Shown piece by piece: positions 59,862-64,000 of a DNA stretch of 64,000 nucleotides. A program made the position numbers and the translations under genes. The notes beneath the pieces were generated by a model. It saw only the letters and a program-made list of their open reading frames with translations. It did no database searches and was not told where the DNA came from. The DNA is from Gilvimarinus sp. 2_MG-2023 (GTDB taxonomy: Bacteria; Pseudomonadota; Gammaproteobacteria; Pseudomonadales; Cellvibrionaceae): NCBI RefSeq assembly GCF_030547685.1, contig NZ_JAUOQM010000020.1, forward strand, positions 36,399-100,398. Reading direction: 5' to 3'. The stretch's first letter is position 1, and the number at the start of each line of letters is the position of its first letter.

Positions 59862-62685
59862 GTCGGCTCTCCAGCCCCATTCGCATTTGCTCGTAGGATG
59901 TAGTAATTAGATTATCGAGATTCGTTAAGACGCTAAAAGCGCGCGTAGGCTCTGACTCGACATGATGAGCAATATTTGCAACACTGATCATACCGACCGA
60001 CTTGGCCGCACTTTTTATTTTGTGGGCAACATCGCGAATGTCCGTGAACCTGCCTTGCCCCAATGCCACCTCTAGAGCATTACTATACTCGCGCAGTGAC
60101 AACCGAGCATCTTCGAGTAAAGTTTCAGCGCGGTGGCGGCCCAGATCATTAACAATGCCTTGCCAGAGTCGTCGATCCACCAGTAAATTACCGGCCTCCT
60201 GCCCTAAATCATTATGCAAAAAGAAGGTGTCCGTCGCCTCCCTTCCCTTTTCGGCCCGAGATAACACCATTTGCAAATGGAATTTGTCTACCGGTTTCTC
60301 CATCACATAATCAAAATTCGCCTTGCGATATTGCGCTATATCACTTTCGCTAGTGTTTGCAGTCAGTGCTACATAAATCGTCTGCCTACCTTCATTTATT
60401 GACCGAGAGCGCTCAACCAACTCCAAGCCACTCATATCCGGCAAGCGAATATCAAACAGGCACAATTGAAAATGCTCTTGCTGCAGCCAACTTAAGGCTT
60501 CAACTGGATGTGAAGTGGCACGCACCTTATGCCCCTCCGACCTCAACAGCTGCGCCACAATCGCTCGATTGACTCGGTCATCCTCTACCACTAACACATT
60601 GAGTGCCTGCTCGGTGCGATACACAGCCCGGGTAGGCGCCTCAAGGTCACGACAATTCTCAACACGCTCAAGCGGCAATACCACCGTAAAACGTGTACCC
60701 TCTCGAGGAACACTCTGCAATCGAATACTGCCCTTCAAATCGAGCACTAATTTTCGAGTAATAGCCAACCCCAATCCAACACCTGGATTTTCTGGCTCTG
60801 GGTTCAGCTGTACGTATTCTGCAAAAACCTGTTCCTGCTCTGCAGGCTCAATCCCAATCCCCGTATCACTGACGTCAATTTGTAGCTGAACAACCTGCTT
60901 TTGTGCATGAGAAACTTTCACGCTCACAATCACACCACCTTGGGCTGTGAATTTGATGGCATTACTCAGTAAATTACTGACAATTTGACGAATTCGCAGA
61001 GGGTGACTATTAACCCACAGGGGTGTGTCCAGGTCTGTTTTTATTTCGAGCGCCAGACCTTTTTCCTGGGCCACCGTTCGCATAATGTCGATTGTTGAGT
61101 ACAGCAGTTCAAGCACATCAAACCGTATTCTTTTGCTCGCTTGCATATGCCCTGAGCCACTGGCACTGAGTGACTCACGCACCACCGCTAAAAGAGATTC
61201 GCCAGCATCAATGGCATGGCGAATAAGGGTCGGTTGATTTGCTCCCTCCCGGCCAACAAGTCGCATAGTGCCAATAAGACCGGAAAGAGGGGTGCGTATT
61301 TCATGGCTAAGTTCAGCCATAAACTCACTGCGCTTTTGCGCCAACTCTAAAGCGTGTCGACGCGCTTGATCCAGCTCTTCCAGTCGGCGCTGCAATTCAA
61401 AGGTTCTGGCATCGACCGCATCTTGCAACAATGCTTTTTGTTTAGACTCAATGGACAGGAGCTGGTTAAGCCTCTGCCCCAAAAAAATAATGCTGGTCAA
61501 CGCCACGAAAATATACACCCAGGGCGTCAGCTGAACTGCAGTAACCTGGCGATAATAAAGTACCTCATTGACGAATAGAAGTGCAATTACCCCACCCAAA
61601 AAGCTGACAAGCCCACTCCAAGGTCGACGGCGCCAAACGATTAAGATCAAGCAGCCAATAAAGTACAAAATATAAAGAACGCAGATAGCCTCAAACGGGT
61701 CTCGCAGCAACGTAAACCAGCGCGCGCTTGTTACAGAAGCAAATAATGATGCCCCCACCCCCAACCACCAAAAACCTCGTATAAATCTGTAATTGATATC
61801 GCGGGGAAAAAGCGCCTGAATAAACAATATATAGGCCGGAATACACAGAAACATTCCATAGTATTCGGCGCGCAAAAGCCACAATGTCGAAAATTCAGGA
61901 AAGATATAATAAATTAATTTCTCGGTGCCAAAAATACGCACTGAGTACCAAAACAACCCTGCACCCAAGTAAAGATATTCGCGTCCAGCATGGGCATGAC
62001 TCCACATAACAAGTAAATAAATCGCCAAGGTGAGAGTCGATGACATCAGAAAAATGCCTCGCAGTACTCGCCATTTTTCGGCGCTAACTAAGGCATCCCA
62101 ATCATCGATAACGATAGGGTGATGCATGCCCCCATCGACATGATGAAAACTCGATATTTGCACCACTACTTGTAAATGGCGGCCAATATTTGGCCTCAAT
62201 TTAACCTGTTTGATTTCATCGCGCGGCACTTCACTCGCTGCACTTTCTCCTGGCTGCCCTGCGGCCAAGACCAGTTCGCCATTAATCCATACTTGGGCAG
62301 CTCGATATAACGTTGGTAACCTAAGACCTAAATTTTGAGGGGCTTGAGCAAAATGTATATCGACAGCATAGGTAGCGTACCCCTGGCCAGGTAAAGGCTC
62401 TGTACCGTGATTGGAGTCATGCCAGCGGGCAGGTAACCATGCGAGTTGGTAGTCATCGTGAAGTTGGGCGGGGGTTAATAGTTCTTGCCAGTAGAAACGC
62501 CACTCCCCTCTTAGCACTATGCGAGAAGCCTGGTCCGCGCCCACCTCCAGCTGCCCATTACGCACTTCAGCCACTACTGGCAATTGGGTCGCCCGCTGCT
62601 GCAATACCGTGTAGGCAATCAATGTTAGCAATACAATGAAAGCCAACACCGTCGGGGAAAAAAACCTATTAATCAGCTCGCGCAT
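59851..62685 (-). CDS. Hybrid sensor kinase with 7TMR-DISM sensor and HPt domain
   Basis: A 944-residue membrane kinase. An N-terminal helix is followed by a periplasmic DISM domain (beta-sandwich of a glycoside-hydrolase-like fold, about 45-200), then seven membrane helices (about 205-405), a coiled coil, HisKA with SHEIRTP (H461), ATPase domain (NLLSNAIKF; GVGLGLAITR), a receiver with LNVLVVEDD and LFDIRLPD (D745), and a C-terminal HPt with VAHKIKSA (H888). It sits in one unit with the OmpR-type regulator. DISM domains often sense small ligands or carbohydrates. Confidence 0.92.
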   Translation of the reverse strand: MRELINRFFSPTVLAFIVLLTLIAYTVLQQRATQLPVVAEVRNGQLEVGADQASRIVLRGEWRFYWQELLTPAQLHDDYQLAWLPARWHDSNHGTEPLPGQGYATYAVDIHFAQAPQNLGLRLPTLYRAAQVWINGELVLAAGQPGESAASEVPRDEIKQVKLRPNIGRHLQVVVQISSFHHVDGGMHHPIVIDDWDALVSAEKWRVLRGIFLMSSTLTLAIYLLVMWSHAHAGREYLYLGAGLFWYSVRIFGTEKLIYYIFPEFSTLWLLRAEYYGMFLCIPAYILFIQALFPRDINYRFIRGFWWLGVGASLFASVTSARWFTLLRDPFEAICVLYILYFIGCLILIVWRRRPWSGLVSFLGGVIALLFVNEVLYYRQVTAVQLTPWVYIFVALTSIIFLGQRLNQLLSIESKQKALLQDAVDARTFELQRRLEELDQARRHALELAQKRSEFMAELSHEIRTPLSGLIGTMRLVGREGANQPTLIRHAIDAGESLLAVVRESLSASGSGHMQASKRIRFDVLELLYSTIDIMRTVAQEKGLALEIKTDLDTPLWVNSHPLRIRQIVSNLLSNAIKFTAQGGVIVSVKVSHAQKQVVQLQIDVSDTGIGIEPAEQEQVFAEYVQLNPEPENPGVGLGLAITRKLVLDLKGSIRLQSVPREGTRFTVVLPLERVENCRDLEAPTRAVYRTEQALNVLVVEDDRVNRAIVAQLLRSEGHKVRATSHPVEALSWLQQEHFQLCLFDIRLPDMSGLELVERSRSINEGRQTIYVALTANTSESDIAQYRKANFDYVMEKPVDKFHLQMVLSRAEKGREATDTFFLHNDLGQEAGNLLVDRRLWQGIVNDLGRHRAETLLEDARLSLREYSNALEVALGQGRFTDIRDVAHKIKSAAKSVGMISVANIAHHVESEPTRAFSVLTNLDNLITTSYEQMRMGLESRHDQ

Positions 62686-62762
62686 GTATCTTTATTGCCG
62701 GATGGTTTTATAGCGAAAGCTTACCCCGCTCTCGAAGCAACTGCGATCTGCGCCTGAGCGCT

Positions 62763-63815
62763 CTACTGTTTGTCCGCCGCTCGGGTAGACCCTCGAACAA
62801 CGATAGAGTGCGGCAAAATATCGCGCTTATTCAGCTCAATACCCAGCATTTGATCCGCCTTAATAGCCTCAATCAATAGATTGACCGAATCTACAGACAT
62901 ATCATCAATAGGCTGCCTCACCGTTGTTAAGGGTGGCCAGACCGAGCGGGCAATGGATGTATCGTCGAAGCCAGCAACGGCAATATCCTCGGGCACGCGC
63001 AAACCGCGCTTGTGTACCGAGGCGAGTACCGCACTGGCCATATCATCATTACTGGCAAAAATAGCGGTTACCTTGCGCCCGGAATCTAATATCTCCTCGC
63101 AGGCCTGCATACCACCACTAAAGTTAAAATCCCCTTCAGCGACGACCGCATCGGCCAGAGGGATGTCGTGTGCCGCCAAGGCATCGCTAAAGCCGCGAAA
63201 GCGATTAGCCGCAACCCCTTGATGGCTATCACCTTTAATAAAGCCGATATGTCTGTGGCCTTCATCGATCAGGTGCTCCGTCATATCGAAGGTAGCCTGG
63301 TAGTCGTCGATTGAGACATAAGCCGAGCGATCTAACTCTAAGCCAGGCCCCACTCGCACATAACGCATACCCGCAGCCTCCAGACCATCAAGTAATGGTA
63401 AGTACTCACTTAGTGGCGGCGGTACAATAACACCATCGAGCATATAGCGATTGGAAAGCTCTTCAATAATACTCTCGACATTTTCTTCGCCAAAGGAGCA
63501 AGGCTCTAGGACTAAGTGATAACCCAACTCGTTACAGCGTTTTAATACGCCAATCAGATATTGGCTGATATAGCTGCCCAAAGAGTTATCGTAGAAAAAA
63601 CCCAAAAGATAGGATTGCGAGCCAGACAAGCTGCGGGCCGAAACATTAAGCCGGTAATTGAGTGTTTTAACTGCCTCCATAACCCGCTCTTGGGTCTGCT
63701 CAGAGACTTTATCGTTATTTAAGACACGTGACACTGTCATTATGGATACGCCTGCCATGGCGGCGACGTCTTTCATTGTGACTTTTTTGTGCTTGGTGGT
63801 CTGCTCTTTACTCAT
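62763..63815 (-). CDS. LacI/GalR-family transcriptional regulator
   Basis: A 350-residue repressor with helix-turn-helix VTMKDVAAMAGVSIMTVSRVL and hinge NVSARSLSGSQS, followed by a periplasmic-binding-like effector domain (IFASNDDMASAVLA; VAGFDDTSIARSVWPPLTTV). Such regulators sense sugars or their derivatives. The nearest sugar genes (uxaC, kdgK) are 20 kb away, so the target is unknown. It lies 77 bases upstream of the hybrid kinase on the same strand. Confidence 0.93.
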   Translation of the reverse strand: MSKEQTTKHKKVTMKDVAAMAGVSIMTVSRVLNNDKVSEQTQERVMEAVKTLNYRLNVSARSLSGSQSYLLGFFYDNSLGSYISQYLIGVLKRCNELGYHLVLEPCSFGEENVESIIEELSNRYMLDGVIVPPPLSEYLPLLDGLEAAGMRYVRVGPGLELDRSAYVSIDDYQATFDMTEHLIDEGHRHIGFIKGDSHQGVAANRFRGFSDALAAHDIPLADAVVAEGDFNFSGGMQACEEILDSGRKVTAIFASNDDMASAVLASVHKRGLRVPEDIAVAGFDDTSIARSVWPPLTTVRQPIDDMSVDSVNLLIEAIKADQMLGIELNKRDILPHSIVVRGSTRAADKQ

Positions 63816-63933
63816 TCAGTCTGACTTCCAGCGGTGAATAGGCGTGCTCTGATGGCACTTGTTCTGACATTATTGGCCTTGTATTGATAACACAATTACC
63901 CGAAAAACGCTATTCTCCCACCAAAGAGTAAAA

Positions 63934-63959
63934 AAAAGGCCGCTTGAAAGCGGCCTTTT
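63934..63959 (-). terminator. Terminator of the gene at the window end
   Basis: AAAAGGCCGCT (63934-63944) and AGCGGCCTTTT (63949-63959) form a perfect 11-bp stem, followed on the minus strand by T8. It ends the transcript entering from beyond 64000. Confidence 0.9.
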
Positions 63960-63981
63960 GACATCAACTTATCCGAAGGGA

Positions 63982-64000
63982 TTAGTCGATGATTTTGGCA
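63982..64000 (-). CDS. C-terminal tip of a gene ending AKIID, possibly EF-Tu
   Basis: Only five codons are visible, reading AKIID and TAA. EF-Tu of many gammaproteobacteria ends in VVAKIIE or similar, and a strong terminator follows. This is suggestive only; any protein with such an end would look the same. Confidence 0.35.

Overview
The window reads as a chromosome segment from a marine or plant-polymer-degrading gammaproteobacterium, most likely of the Cellvibrionales (Saccharophagus/Teredinibacter/Cellvibrio relatives). The reasons are a monomeric NADP isocitrate dehydrogenase, the yajR-ssb-uvrA neighbourhood, a YibL homologue, a secreted protein with a family 2 carbohydrate-binding module, and uronate catabolism genes. 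The genus is an inference from gene content.

Region 1 (1-4.3 kb) holds housekeeping and small accessory genes: cardiolipin synthase, YibL, a lipoprotein esterase, a methyltransferase and a conserved hypothetical. Region 2 (4.36-10.2 kb) is a degraded accessory island, largely on the minus strand. It carries a truncated Rhs core ending in a phospholipase A2-like toxin tip with a membrane immunity gene, a second decapitated toxin C-terminus followed by its probable immunity gene, another Rhs core remnant, and a frameshifted gene remnant. It also carries an intact Y1 (RAYT/IS200-like) transposase element, a 204-bp MITE that is an internal deletion of that element, and a third partial copy. A secreted CBM2 protein with its own terminator sits among the Rhs debris.

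Region 3 (10.3-19.1 kb) is core genome: ssb, yajR, uvrA, icd (monomeric) and yqjG. Region 4 (19.1-33.1 kb) is the complete S10-spc-alpha superoperon on the minus strand (rpsJ to rplQ, 28 genes including the 38-codon rpmJ) with a near-consensus promoter upstream of rpsJ. The str genes are not upstream of it.

Region 5 (33.8-44.8 kb) mixes uronate metabolism and signalling. It has a GntR/FCD regulator, a twice-frameshifted short-chain dehydrogenase, a three-gene signalling operon (REC-GGDEF diguanylate cyclase, a 1161-residue hybrid kinase with HPt, a periplasmic binding-like protein), a TonB-family protein, and divergent uxaC and kdgK.

Region 6 (44.9-62.7 kb) is a 13-gene Tad/Flp pilus operon on the minus strand, preceded by a two-component pair (response regulator plus 7TMR-DISM hybrid kinase). 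The operon has an FHA-TadA fusion, no TadZ, RcpB or TadV gene, several pseudopilin-type proteins sharing a G/QxMxE motif, and an RcpC/CpaB protein swollen to 789 residues by about 28 short tandem repeats. A LacI-type regulator and the last codons of a gene ending AKIID (possibly EF-Tu) close the window.

The most unusual items are the repeat-expanded RcpC, the remodelled Tad operon, and the toxin/immunity graveyard shaped by the Y1 element.
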